Under the pieces are notes generated by a model. The model was given only the letters and a program-made list of their open reading frames with translations, ran no database searches and was not told the DNA's origin. 64,000 bases of DNA. Source: Schistocephalus solidus. Lineage: Eukaryota > Platyhelminthes > Cestoda > Diphyllobothriidea > Diphyllobothriidae. Numbering within the stretch: position 1 is the stretch's first letter; each line of letters opens with the position of its first letter. Below are positions 1-11,164 of this stretch, piece after piece. The stretch is from contig WEDG01005499.1 in the NCBI GenBank assembly GCA_017591395.1, forward strand, positions 124,001-188,000. The letters are read 5' to 3'. Both the position numbers and the translations under genes were made by a program.

Positions 1-159
1 TGGAGATATTTTATAAGATTATTTTTTAACCTTTCCCCTTGTAAATTTTATGTTAAGTTACGTAAGCTCTAGTTAACGGTAATTTTATTAGCTCACTGAA
101 TGTTAAATATGCCCTCACACATTTTGTATATTCTGTACTGTTGTCCATGGAAAGTAACC

Positions 160-2136
160 ATGAAGGTAAAATATAACGGAATCAAGAGGAGCACCGTGCA
201 TAAGCGGGTATTGCGTGCAATGCAGGTGTATTATGCCGCAACCGAAGTAGCAGACTGTCCTTCGCCGTCGTCGTCGAATTTAAACCCTTCATCGGAGCCA
301 CAAATGCTTGAAATTTTTCCCGAGGTTTCAAATGGTAGGTTTTCAGGCAATATTATTTTGAGTTGGAATGCAGAATCAATAGGGGTAACGGAACAGACAA
401 GCGAATTACAATGCAGATGTTTTGTAGCTGATTTGCAGTACGTCTGTCTGAAGACGAACATGCCACTAGCAACGGTTAAAGCTCTGTTTGACATGCTCCG
501 TCCTTACCATCCAGAGGTTCCGAAGGACCCAAGAACTGTACTGCGTACTACACGCACTTGCGTTAACAAAGTCCTGAAGAACGGCAGCTATTTCCACATG
601 GGCCTTGGACGTGCTTTACTGGATGAGCTAAACCACCGGCGTGCTACTGAATTTCCTGAAATGGGCATCCAATTGCACATCGATGGGATGCAGTTGTTTA
701 AAGGATCAGGACAATGCCTATGGCCTATTCTTGCTCGTGTAAACTACCCGGTAGTTGGACGGCCGTTTTTAGTAGGTGTGTTCTCTGGATTCGGCAAGCC
801 GGAACCACTAGATGATTTTCTGAACGATTGCATTGTTGAATTGAAAGAAATTTTTGGAGTTGGCCTATTGGTTCAACAAACTGGGGAAGTAATTAACGTT
901 AAGTTATCCAATGTGATATGCGACTCACCAGCTCGCTCATATGTCCGTCAGGTGAAAGCCCACAATGCACACTGTGGATGCGACAGGTATGTCGTTTGGT
1001 GAACGGAATGGAAAACACTAGGTGCTGTCATGTTGGAATTTCTATTGCTAACCACATGACGTTCCCCGTGTACAGCGGGCGTCTTCGCGATGACTGTTCG
1101 TTTCGATCACGGAAGCAGGTACTCCACCACAGAGGCATATCGCCTTTCGAAGAGTTACCTATCGACATGGTTAGTAACTTCCAAATGGACTACATGCACC
1201 TAGTTTGCTTGGGTGCAATGCGGAATTTTACTTCATCTGTGGAGATTGTGTGCAAGGAGGTTTTATCCAGCACTCAATGACCTCATTAAAAAATGCAGCC
1301 AGTGCTTGCCGATGAAATTTTCACGCAAGTGTAGAACATTAGATGTTCTTGAGTTTTGGAAGGCTGCAGAATTTCGTCAATTTTTGCTGTACATAGGGCC
1401 TGTTGTTTTGAAACCATATCTTGACAATGACCGTTATATGTATTTTTTGCAGTTTTCTGTTGCAGTATTTATTTTTTGTCATCCTATTTTTCATAAGACC
1501 TGGTTGGATTTTGCCCGCATTTTGTTAAATAACTTTGTTTCCGATTTCGCTATCTTGTACAGTGAAGCGGAGATTGTATATAATATTCATTGTTTTGTTC
1601 ATCTACATGAAGATGTGAGTCGGTTTGGAGTGTTGGATAATTTTTCTGCCTTTTCTTTTGAATCTTTTATACAAATCATTCGTTATTCGATAAAGGGGTC
1701 AACAAACGTAGCTGCACAGGTGTACATGCGATTTTCAGAAAGACGTATGCCTGAGTTGCCATCATGCCCCATGCTGTTGGACGACGATGAGGGTGTACCG
1801 CGATATTTACAGCTACCTCGTAGCTCACCTGCCATCTTCCACAACGGCTACGTGCTGTCGACGGACGCGCCAGACAACGTGGTAATGATCGGTGGCAGAC
1901 CGTGCGTTCGGACATCTATTACCGCTAACGGAATACAGTACCATCCGTTTGTTGACTGCTGTGACTTTTTTACAACATCCATTTCTTCTTCTAGCCTTTT
2001 CATGTTTAAAGCCTCAACTTTGGCAACTAGTCCTTTGATTGCAACCATATCTGACATTATATGGAAATATTTTGCTTTTAACATCGATGATCACTTTATT
2101 TTCATTCCCTTGTTGCACACATTCCAAAAACAATGA
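160..2136 (+). pseudogene. tnp2/CACTA-like transposase, frameshifted, with one mini-intron
   Basis: The translation resembles the large transposase-like proteins common in invertebrate genomes that are related to tnp2 of CACTA/EnSpm elements. Visible landmarks are a basic start (MKVKYNGIKRSTVHKRV), a HIDG box near 679-690, WPILARVNYP and PFLVGVFSG, VICDSPARSYV near 922-954, a Cys-rich knuckle at the intron, FQMDYMHLVCLGAMR near 1180-1223, and KAAEFRQFLLYIGPVVLK near 1360-1415. The ATG at 160 is preferred over 100 because the conserved part starts there. The frame breaks at 987, where a 35-bp intron restores it, and again at about 1224, where one extra base moves the protein into another frame; that second break is not spliceable. 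The last residues, up to the stop at 2134-2136, include FIFIPLLH, as in relatives. Because of the 1-base indel I call it a pseudogene, but a sequencing error cannot be excluded. Confidence 0.75.
987..1021 (+). other. 35-bp mini-intron in the transposase gene
   Basis: The exon ends CGACAG and the next bases are GTATGT, a near-ideal 5' splice site. The stretch ends ACACTAG. Removing 987-1021 joins the frame of the first 275 residues to the frame holding CCHVGISIANHMTFP and the rest of the family-like sequence, and removes the in-frame TGA at about 1000. The length agrees with the other candidate introns at 2520-2553 and 2654-2687. Confidence 0.7.
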
Positions 2137-2248
2137 CTGTTTTGAAACGCTGTTTTTTACTTGTATTTTTCAAAGTTTTCCATATGCACTTTTGAATAAG
2201 ATTTTTATGCATTATGATTTGCTTTTAACTCATGTATGAGGTTTGTCG

Positions 2249-3545
2249 ATGTACTGCGTCGTGGAATTCATCAAGGCCGCTGTGGCCAAAGCTTGGTTCT
2301 TCAATGAAAACTGCGTTATGTGGCCTAAAAACTCAAAGCAGCGTGAATATTTGTTGCAGAATAACATGCAGCCACCTGCCAACACAAAAGTGTACGCATT
2401 TAGGGTCCTTTAAGAAAACGTGACCCTTGAAAAGGCTAAAAAATTTGAAAAAAAGCTGAAGAGACCGATGATTTCTCTAGCTCCGAGCCACCAGTACTAG
2501 GCAGGGGCTACAGATGGAAGTAAGTTTCAAATGCTATTCATTGGTCCATATAGATATCAACGACAACTTACTTCGTCCTCGGAAGATGAGGTGCCGCCCA
2601 ATGGCACCAGAACGGAGGCTAGCTGGCTGGACGTTGACACCACCCATATTGCAGTAAGAACCTTTGGGAATATTATTTTAAACCTAGGAATGATGAAAAC
2701 CTACCGGGGCCATCCATGTCTTGGAGTAGATCTACTCCCACACAACCAGCCCAGCCGTCCGCTTATCAGTAAGCATTTGTTACTTATGTGTACCTCAGAC
2801 TGATACCTGACTAACCCGTAGATGTGTATTCAAAGTTGAAAAACGAACTACGAAAAGAGTTTGATTCTCTACGGTAAAGTTTTTCGGAACGTTGTAACCA
2901 ATCAACTCGGAAAAGAGTTGATTATATTACTGAGTATATCGTTCGTAATATGGAACAACAAACTGCTCTTTTGAAAGAAATACTGAAGGAAGTCTGGGCG
3001 ACGGCTGTGCCCACCACGACTAGCCAGTCCACTTGTCGTCTTCCCCTATGCACAGAGGATGCATACATGGAGTTCATTGGAGGAATGAGTAGAACACCTG
3101 ACTATGCCAATGAGGCGGTTTGGATATAATTTTTTCAAAAAGTCATTAGTTATTTGTAGATAGAAAGGCTCTCTGTTGTAGGTGGAAGAAATGAAAAGGA
3201 ATTCGTCCGCAGTCTATTAACATGTATTATTGGACCACCCCTGTGCATCAAGTTCTGCTGGGGTGGATCCAGTGAAAAGCGGTCATTTATTGGTAACCCC
3301 CTATATACATAGTTTACTGGTAGGTCATAACATTTCCTAAGGTCTGCAGAGGCCCTAAAGCGACATAACACCTTCAATAACCATTCTGTCGACGTTATTC
3401 GCAGAACAGCAATTGACTGGTTCTATGTGGCCAGAGACAGGTATGGTGGGAGAGCAAAACGCCGGGAGGCAACTGAGAAGGTAAAACTATTCCATTGAAT
3501 TAATCCAGCATAATTTTTCAGCTTCCTGAATGCCCCACCACTAGT
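2249..3545 (+). pseudogene. DUF4806-like transposon-associated protein, several mini-introns, broken
   Basis: The gene starts 113 bp after the transposase stop, on the same strand. Its first exon begins MYCVVEFIKAAVAKAWF and continues to CVMWPK and KVYAFRVL, the N-terminal module that precedes DUF4806 in many invertebrate proteins. It then reads AEETDDFSSSEPPVLGRGY, a 34-bp intron (2520-2553), and SSSEDEVPP. Farther on come LPLCTEDAYMEF near 3040-3075, VVGGRNEKEFVRSLL near 3175-3220 and a final IDWFYVARDRYGGRAKRR near 3410-3465, matching the order and spacing of DUF4806. Breaks are an in-frame TAA at 2411-2413, a 1-base slip in an A run near 2448-2454, and a phase problem at the 2654-2687 intron. 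Later splice sites and the end are approximate. An AATAAA at 3773-3778 could be its poly(A) signal. I infer that it was the second gene of the same DNA transposon. Confidence 0.55.
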
Positions 3546-4046
3546 CCACATTGCGCAACGTATTCACACTTTACGCATTTAGGGTTTATACGTTATAAAT
3601 TAAGCGATATTTTTGTTAATACATACTTTGATTTATAACCTTTCATAATGTTCACCACGGTAACCATCATATTCTTTATTTTAGGAAACACCATCGGATA
3701 AGGGCAGCCATGTGGACCCACGATGACAAAATTACCCAATGCCTGTACATATGTTAATTTATTATTTTTTATAATAAAATACTTTGCTTATTTCATCTGC
3801 ACATTTCCTATATCATGCGTGAGTGGGTACATCGCAGGAATGGCTTGAATGGATCCAAACGGAAGCCATCTTAAATGTATACAATTTTACGTTAATGGAA
3901 CATTAATTAGGGGTACATAAGTAGTGGTCGATTATGATGGGTAGGCTATGTGCCGTACGCGTACGGCATAAAGGAAAGGGGGCTGCTACTGCGAGAAAAA
4001 CGTGGGATCATTATGCACAAATTTTTTCAGTGAGGGGGCCACCGTC
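3546..4046. other. No gene seen
   Basis: This is AT-rich DNA after the DUF4806-like gene. It has a possible poly(A) signal at 3773-3778 and no recognisable coding sequence. Confidence 0.5.
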
Positions 4047-4125
4047 GAATTTGCCCCGCCTTGCCCCGCCATTTTACCCCACCTCGCCCCCTTATAGCCC
4101 CGCCTGGCCCCCTGGGCCAGAGGGC
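4047..4125. repeat. C-rich degenerate GCCCC repeat
   Basis: There are repeated units of the form TTGCCCCGCC, ACCTCGCCCCC, TAGCCCCGCC and TGGCCCCCTGG. The strand asymmetry is strong, G-rich on the minus strand, and stands out sharply from the AT-rich surroundings. Confidence 0.7.
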
Positions 4126-4147
4126 TAGGCGGGCTCGTGCTGGTAGG

Positions 4148-4650
4148 GTTGCCGTCGACCTAATATATGTTCATCAAGTAGAAATCCATCAAGTCTTCTT
4201 TAAACATTTCAACCTATACAACCAAAGTTGGCAGTTTGTTCCATTTTTCAATCACCCGTTGGGAAAAGAAGTTGGCCCGCACTTCAAGTTTAGCGTGTGT
4301 TCTTTTCAGTTTGTATTGGTGTATTCGGAGACTTGTCATGTTTGTTAATTCAAAAAAATCTGCCATCTGAAGAGCACATTCAACTCCTCTGACCAGTTTT
4401 AAGACTAAGATCATATCCCCTCTGTATTGCCTATAAGAGAGAGGAAAATTTTTAAGTCTTTCTAGTCGGCTCTCATAGGGTAGGCATTCCAATCCGCTGA
4501 CTAGTTACGTCACCCTCCGTAGAACTTTCTCCAACAGAGCGCAGTCATATTTCGTCCAGGGGCGCCACGCCTGAACGCAATATTCCAACACCGGTCGGAT
4601 AAATATTCCAAAAACGCGTCCAAAAAGCTCTCTGTCGAAACAAACGAAGG
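4148..4650 (-). mobile_element. LINE-A copy 3, CR1-like 3' fragment
   Basis: The minus strand encodes the C-terminal end of a CR1-like reverse transcriptase, with LERLKNFPLSYRQYRGDMI and NFFSQRVIEKWNKLP in the frame that ends at 4214. It is the reverse complement of LINE-A copy 2 at about 59290-59760, including the shared end reading CTTGATG...CTAGATGAACATATAAT. Frameshifts separate the palm end from the thumb. The copy is 5' truncated at about 4650. Confidence 0.8.
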
Positions 4651-4659
4651 ATCTTCTGA

Positions 4660-5931
4660 TTGACACAACATTAAGCGAAACAAAAAGAGAAAAAGTACGA
4701 AGTCATTAGAACAAACCTCTGAGTCTGTTGAAATACAGATGAACAGAAAGAAAATAAGCGAGGAGGAAATTATGTCTTGCATTTCCCCAGGTTCGGGAAA
4801 TCTGGTGCACAAAGCATCCGACTGCACAAAAGAAAATCAGCGATCGACGGTCTCTGAAAAGTCGAAAAAATGTAATCGTTATGTATCTTTAACGCCACGA
4901 ACGAGCGACAGCAGCATGCTCCATACATGTCCATCGAACTGCAATGGAGCAGGTCATGGTAGCCAGCAAAGTAATGGCGGAAAGGTGGCCTACAAATTAT
5001 CGACAAACCTGGATGCCAAAAACCCAAATTCAGGTTCCATGGGTACTATTTGAGTAAACGCAGTGTCAGAAGATCTCACGATGTTTGAAAGGTCAATAGA
5101 GATGTCTGCAAATCAACCAGCGAACACACCGATGAAGACAAATTTGATCACAGTATTGAAAACTGTAACAAATTTCATAATTCAACCTTCCAGCAGGATG
5201 CAGAAACGAGTTTTTTCCTGACAGATCATTTTGCTTGGTTGTTCAGGGACTCAGAGGCTACTGGGGAAAGGCCAAAAGAAAGGGTAAAACAGGATTTGCT
5301 AATATTTTTAAAATTTATTGAGTGATACGCAAGAAACTGGTGTGATAGACGAAATTAAAAAGATCTTTCGATTGGGGCCTCTTGTTAGAAATGAAACGCA
5401 TGAGGTTTGAGCAAACCTGTTAAAAGTCGTCTTGGGGAGCAAAGAGCAGGAAAACTATTGCTCTCTCGAAATTCCCGACTAGGAAAAAATCATCGTGGAG
5501 TATTTTTTAAGCCGGATTTCTCTCCAACCGATCGGATGAAAATGAGGACACTGGTAGCAGAATTGAAAAGACGTCAATACGAGAGGAAACAAAACTTGAA
5601 AATTGCACACATCAAAATCGTCAAAACGGTGCGCTCGTTTTAATGGGAACATTCGGTGAAATTGACGGCAACCACATCGGTCAAAAGCCCTACCAAATGC
5701 CTATAGATTTGAACCCAGACAGGCGAATGGATATATCTTGCGAAATATCCAGCAATAATCGCCATGTGCAAAAAAGAAGCAAAAAGCTTCAGAAATCGAG
5801 GGAACAAAACAAGATGACAATTATGTACACAAGTTTGCAGAGACTATTGAACAAAATATATGAAATCAAACTGGTCGTGGACCATTTACAACCTGACTTC
5901 ATAACTCTTACTAAAACATGGTTAACTAAAT
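4660..5931 (+). mobile_element. LINE-A copy 1, left part (ORF1 and start of endonuclease)
   Basis: The frame 5407-5643 encodes a basic domain, with PDFSPTDRMKMRTLVAELKRR, of the kind found at the end of ORF1 of CR1-like LINEs. The next frame, 5643-5933, ends with YTSLQRLLNKIYEIKLVVDH and LQPDFITLTKTWLTK, the first strand and the E-T-W-like box of the AP endonuclease domain (here K-T-W). Upstream, 4739-5053 is a 104-residue Ser/Lys-rich frame that may be the N-terminal part of ORF1; I do not recognise it. The element is interrupted at 5931 by LINE-B copy 1 and resumes at about 8481. Confidence 0.7.
5923..5931. repeat. Left target-site duplication of LINE-B copy 1
   Basis: TAACTAAAT stands directly before the 3' end of the minus-strand LINE-B and recurs exactly at 8472-8480, beyond its 5' end. 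Confidence 0.8.
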
Positions 5932-8471
5932 AAATTGTATACTTATGGCCCAGAGGGCAACATCATTACAAACCTAGTACCGTGGTTTAAATAAATACAA
6001 AGTGGATAATTGCTGCACTATGTGAGCATCCATTTGAACAGCAGAAATAAGTAGTATGGTTAACATATGGGATTCAAAACGATTTCCCATTTTTAAAACA
6101 AAAGTCAACAATCTTTGGCATCTACGGTGAACTGGAAAAGAAGCAGTAAAAAAAACTCCTAGGGTTAAATCGTAGGCAGAGCTTGGCGAGCCGCCAATTT
6201 AAAAAAATAGGACAAAAAACTGCTTCACTAAAAAATTTATAGCTAAATGCAATGGGATTCTATTGTGATGTTGCTGCCAACGTATGAGGGTTTGGAAGGC
6301 TCCTTGTCGGGTATGAGATTATATACCAGTCACAGCTACTGTCTATAAACACCAGTGGAGGTGAGAGAGGACGAACTCATCGTAGACAACATGGTCGAAA
6401 CGAAAAGATGATAGTAGAGGTCACGAGATCATCATCGGGATGTAACGTTGCTGACTGCATAGTCCATCGCCAAAGAGGCGAAACCATCAGAACCCGCCTC
6501 GATCATCAACAGAACCTGCAGACTATCGTCAGGGTTGCAAATTCGTAGGAAAATATCAAGGTTTTCAAGAGTTGGCAATGCTAGTTTAAAAGGAGGGGAA
6601 GAAAAAGTGAATGCAAAGATTGACTCTGTAGAGGATGATGAAAATATAATAAGAGTCCAATATAATATCAAGGGAGTTTCCTCAAATACTAGGAGGACCC
6701 TTTTCAAAATCCAAAAGTTGCGAGTTTAAGAAGGAAACAGACAATATGGACTTTTTATTTTCCGAAGTTAAATGTTTGCGAAATTTGGTTTTGAAAATAG
6801 CTAATGTAGACGACAACCGAACTTGTAGTGGAAGATTATTCCAGATGAAAGATATTTGGAGGCAAAAACGGAGAACGATTAGTTGTTGAGCTGAGGGGTG
6901 GTGAAATGATCATGGAGGAATTACGAGTGGCATAGGGTCGATCTACCTGAGCGAGAGCATAAATTCGTGGGAGATTCGGGCTAGAGTTAACGCGAAACAG
7001 GAAGCTGGGATTGGCTTCGAGTCTTCTTACCCACAGAAATTTAATGTTTCTAACTGACATCTATCCGTATAAAAGAAACTGGATCCAGGAAGAGAAAATA
7101 GTCCTCGAGTATAAACCCTCTGATTTTTTCGATCTTACTGCAGTCAGAGGCGTTCATCAGCCCAAAAAGGGGACAGCAGTATTCTAGGATAGGAAGAACA
7201 AACATGCGGTATAGGTTTAACTTTATTTCCAGAAGGAAGATATTTTGTGATATAAAATCACATATCTGTGTAGCCTTCGCAGAAAAACTAGGGGTCCAGG
7301 AAGCTTGGCGGGGCCAGAACACATGAAACTACTGTGTCACGTGCAAGACGAATCTTAGAGGCTAATTCAAAAATCTCTCCGATCCTTAGATGTTCAGATA
7401 ACGAACTTGTATATTGTTCTTTCAGCTGCTTCCTCACTTTTTTTAGTCTTGGCAAAAGAAAGTGAGGAACGGTGGATTCTGAGACGTAGGGCTTGACTAT
7501 TTTGGTTGGCACAAGCTCCAGTATGTTAGTTGAAGCGACTGACATGAAGTCACAAAGGCTTGCCGCGTAGTTCATGGGGGAGAGATGCTGTCAGTCCAAT
7601 GAGTCCAAAAAGTTACTAATTAAGCTTATATCTGCGAGGTAAAAAGCATGATAGGTACGAACGTCACTAGCCTTTTTCGATGAAAAAATCGGAAGGCAAC
7701 AGTAAGTTAGTGTATGGTCACTTTGGAAGAGGCCCTGCTTAAAATCAACGAAGAGGGGAGCAGTGTCGTTTGAGAAAATCAGATCTTAAATATGCTTGTC
7801 TCTCGTTGAAGTACGTTAAAGCCGGAACCAATTAAAAAAATTAATGGTATTGAGGAAAGGCTGAAGTCTGGGTGGACAAAAGTTTGAAATCCAGTTAGTT
7901 TCAGGATAAATAAAATCCCCAGCGATTATTTTAATGTTTAAATTAGACTCCGTATTAAATTTAAAAATTTCACAACGTTTTGCATCATCATCGGATGATG
8001 AATTAGGCAGGTAGTAAATACATCCGTGAATCGCCTTTTGCCGGGGTGACAGGATAATGAATGCGAAGCAGTAATTACCAGAGAAAGATGTAACATCTAG
8101 ATCAAATGGGAAGTGCTTAAATGAAGCTTTAATATAGAGAAGACAACCACCCCCACGCTCGCTAATGCGGTCTTGACGGTAGAGATCATACTGGTCTATG
8201 ACAAGCAAAGAGTCGGAAATTAAGGGATGGGTCCAAGATTCAGTTACACATAAAACCTCGGGCATTAACTCGAAAGCAAAGTTGGGCCATCTTATTTAAA
8301 ACAGATCTAGCATTAAGTAATATGACATCTAGCGTAGTTCGAGTATCCAAACTAGGGTTTTCGTTACTTATAAAAAAGGGAGACTTTGTGGTGGGGATGT
8401 AAACTGTAGAGAGGAAGGTGCGGACGGAAGGTTAAATTGCTGCTGTCTACAATTAGCTTAGCTGTTACTGC
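5932..8471 (-). mobile_element. LINE-B copy 1, internally deleted CR1-like LINE
   Basis: The 2540-bp insert lies between 9-bp direct repeats. On the minus strand it reads: endonuclease, frame 8265-7816, with VLCVTESWTHP, RGGGCLLYIK and IIAGDF; a linker, frame 7575-7288, with HFLLPRLKKVRKQLKEQ; and then directly the C-terminal thumb region, frame 7322-7050, with LYRMFVLPILEYCCPLFGLM, and 7060-6836 with SSTTNRSPFLPP. The whole RT palm is missing compared with copy 2 at 61085-64000. The join lies near 7328, where the linker's LARD runs straight into the sequence that follows the YADD region in copy 2. The 3' end at 5932 starts AAATTGTAT, as in copy 2. It cannot encode a working enzyme. Confidence 0.85.
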
Positions 8472-8480
8472 TAACTAAAT
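8472..8480. repeat. Right target-site duplication of LINE-B copy 1
   Basis: This is an exact second copy of TAACTAAAT; see 5923-5931. Confidence 0.8.
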
Positions 8481-9355
8481 TATGATTATTGTAAAGAAAC
8501 ATATTTGGGTGGTATCCATTGAACAATTTGCAGACAAAGAAGTCAGGATAGACGATTTTCAGCTTATCTGCATGGATAGAAACGAACGTAGGGGTGGTGG
8601 AATCGCAATGCTCATACGAGAAGTCATTGACTTCATTCCGGATGGGCCCTCGGCAAATAGGAACTCGTCTTGCGAAATACTTAGTTGTAAACTGAAAGTC
8701 CCAAACCAGCCAGACCTTCATATTTCCGTGGTATATGGACCCCCAGGCCAGCAAACGGACGTCTGATTTTTAAGCTGCGTCAAAAGGGTGTGACTGGCAA
8801 CCTTCTCAAATGGTTGGCCGACTTTCTCACAGGCAGGCGCCAGCGTGTTTGTATTGGAGACGCGAAGTCTCTCTGGGAAACCGTTCACAGTGGAGTTCCA
8901 CAGGGCCGCGTTCTGGGTTCCATTTTGTTTCTGATATACGTGATCGACTGCCTTGGTTGTCTTTCATGCAAAAGGTAATATTCGCTGACGATCTGAAGTA
9001 ATGGAACTCGATTGAAATACCGGAAGATGCGCGTAAATTACAAAAAACTTAGATTACTTGCAAACATGGTGTGATGAGTGACTGCTGAACCTTACTATCA
9101 ACAAATGCCAAATAATCTGACTGCGGTCTAGTTCCAGAACAATGATTAGGTTTTAATATCAGTACTTCATCAGCGGTCACCAACTCCAGGAGATAAATAT
9201 TCCAAATGACTTGGGTATATCGATAACACCCACTCTCGAACCATCGTCGCACTGCGCGAATATAGCAAAGAAAGCAATGTGTATCATAGACGCAATCAGG
9301 AAATCCTTCGTTAATTTTGATGGAGAGGTTCTTCGGCGCGTGTTTGGAACATTTA
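8481..9355 (+). mobile_element. LINE-A copy 1, right part (endonuclease and RT remnants)
   Basis: After the LINE-B insert the plus strand continues the endonuclease: RIDDFQLICMDRNERRGGGI at about 8540-8600 and ISVVYGPPGQQ at about 8725-8755. It then jumps, without the rest of the endonuclease and the first RT motifs, to GNLLKWLADFLTGRRQRVC, VHSGVPQGRVLGSILFLIYV (8880-8945) and VIFADDLK (8978-9001), which holds an intact FADD box. The following 350 bp match LINE-A copy 2 at 58960-59300 but with many breaks. The copy ends at about 9355, where LINE-C copy 1 starts. Confidence 0.8.
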
Positions 9356-9364
9356 GAATTTAGA

Positions 9365-11040
9365 ATTTGTTTTTGGTTAGCACCGGGAAGGCACTATCTA
9401 AGCAAGCATTAGTAATGAAATAAAGTTATGACAATGTGTGCTGATAAAATGTACAAATACATACTTGTCCTGCTATGTCAACAGTTAGCAATGTTTTAAA
9501 ATTAATGGTAAACTAGAAAAATTGTCAGTGAAAAAAAACGCCTACCATTAAAATTGAGGCAGAGTTCAAAAGGCTTTCATTTTTTAATAGAAGGTAGGAG
9601 AAAAAACTGCTTAGGAAAAATGGTCAGAGGGTAGAGTAGGGTAATACTGCAGTAGCATTTCAAAATGAGATAATGAAACGACGAGGTGATTCGTTCTTGA
9701 TCACTTAGGCGTATGAAACCAAATCTTTTGAAAATGCGTCAATGAACTTAAGTCCTCAGCATCATAGGATCAAGAATTAAATTCTGATGATGGTTATTAT
9801 CCAAGGAAACGGTATCATTTAAGACTGTGGACCACATAATGTGTACGTCCGAATGACGTCCTCGTTTGGAGGACTGGTGATATAAGGAGACATCATAGTT
9901 CATGGGCGACTCGAGGTAGCGAAAATATAGTTTCAAGAGGGTTACTTAAATTCCCTATGGTCCTTTCTCCGAGTCATGGGGAAAGCTACTGGGAAAAGAT
10001 GAGGCAAATAAAAGGTTAATAGAGTCAGTGTTAAGATAAATGTGCAGTCTTTGCTTAAATGCAGATAGACTAGTAAACGACCTTATTTCAATTGGCAATT
10101 TATTCCAAAGAAAACTATACCTAGAAGCCAAGAAGAGAGAGCGTTTACAATTGGAGGATGCAGGGGGAGGTATAATTAGTGCAGAATTTCTTATGTTATA
10201 AGGAAGACTAACGGGGGTAATGACAGAAATCTTGGGGAGAGTTGAACTATTATTAAGGCTGAAAAGGAGACAAAAGCCAGCTTAAATTCTCCTGACCCAA
10301 AGAAATTTAAGCCTTATTAGCTGGCATCTTGTTGAGTAGGATGTAGTTGAAAGAGTCGGAAATATGAGTTTTTTGTGAAATGTCTTTGGGCATTTTCAAT
10401 TTTTGAACGGCTAGATTCGTTAATTAAACCGAAGAAAAGACAGAAAAATTCAAGAATGAGAAGTACAAACATATGATAAAGTCTTCACTTAATTTGAGGA
10501 AGGTAGAAATTATAAGAAATAAAGCCGCAAATCTGAGCAGCTTTGCCCGTACTTCTATCGGCCTGAGGCGAAAGATCTAAAGACCTTATTTATCCATGTC
10601 CTTGATGGAGGAACATTCAATCATAGGGCAATCTTCAATGATAAGAGATTGCGGCAGCCTTACAGGCGTAAAACTCATGTAGCGACACTTAGTAGGTGAG
10701 AACTCCATTAGACATTTGGAGCTCCAGGCAGAAAGGGCGTCTAAGTCTGAATAAATGTGTTATAGGCACCGTTCGGTCGTAGATTTAGAGAAGGAATAGC
10801 CGCATTTGAGGTCATCAGTATAAAAAAAAGATTAAGAATGTTTAACTATTGATGAAATATCATTTATATACAGTAAGAAAAACAAATGACCTAATACGGT
10901 ACCTAGAAGGATACGACTAACAATCGGGGTAGCACTTGAGTATGAGGACCCTACTAAAACATTTTTTCGATCATTTAGGTATGATCTAATAAATTAAGTA
11001 AGCGGACTATGAAATCCTATAGCTTCTAGCCTAGTTCAGT
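9365..11040 (-). mobile_element. LINE-C copy 1, heavily decayed
   Basis: This is a colinear homologue of LINE-C copy 2 (56250-57945), sharing TTGGTTNGCACCGGGAAGGCACT at the 3' side and the later blocks around 9950-10330 and 10850-11030. Only short frames survive; the region around 10000-10330 still resembles the post-RT thumb of copy 2. It is 5' truncated at about 11040, in sequence equivalent to the RT KAFD region. It abuts LINE-A copy 1 on the left, but no clear target-site duplication was found. Confidence 0.75.
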
Positions 11041-11164
11041 GTTCAGTTCAGTGTTTTTGAGGAAAATAGGCTTACGCCATCGAAATCCCTATTTGTTACA
11101 TAAAAGTAGCAAGAATAAGAAGCAAATTAAAGAAGTAACAGTCAAGTGAATGCAGGCAGATTTA

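Noticed and set aside
160..3545. Intact, active DNA transposon
   Set aside because: At least one frameshift in the transposase and several lesions in the second gene; terminal inverted repeats were not found by eye.
9355..11050. Target-site duplication around LINE-C copy 1
   Set aside because: The flanks (TAGAATTTAGAATTTG and TTCAGTTCAGTG) share no convincing direct repeat.
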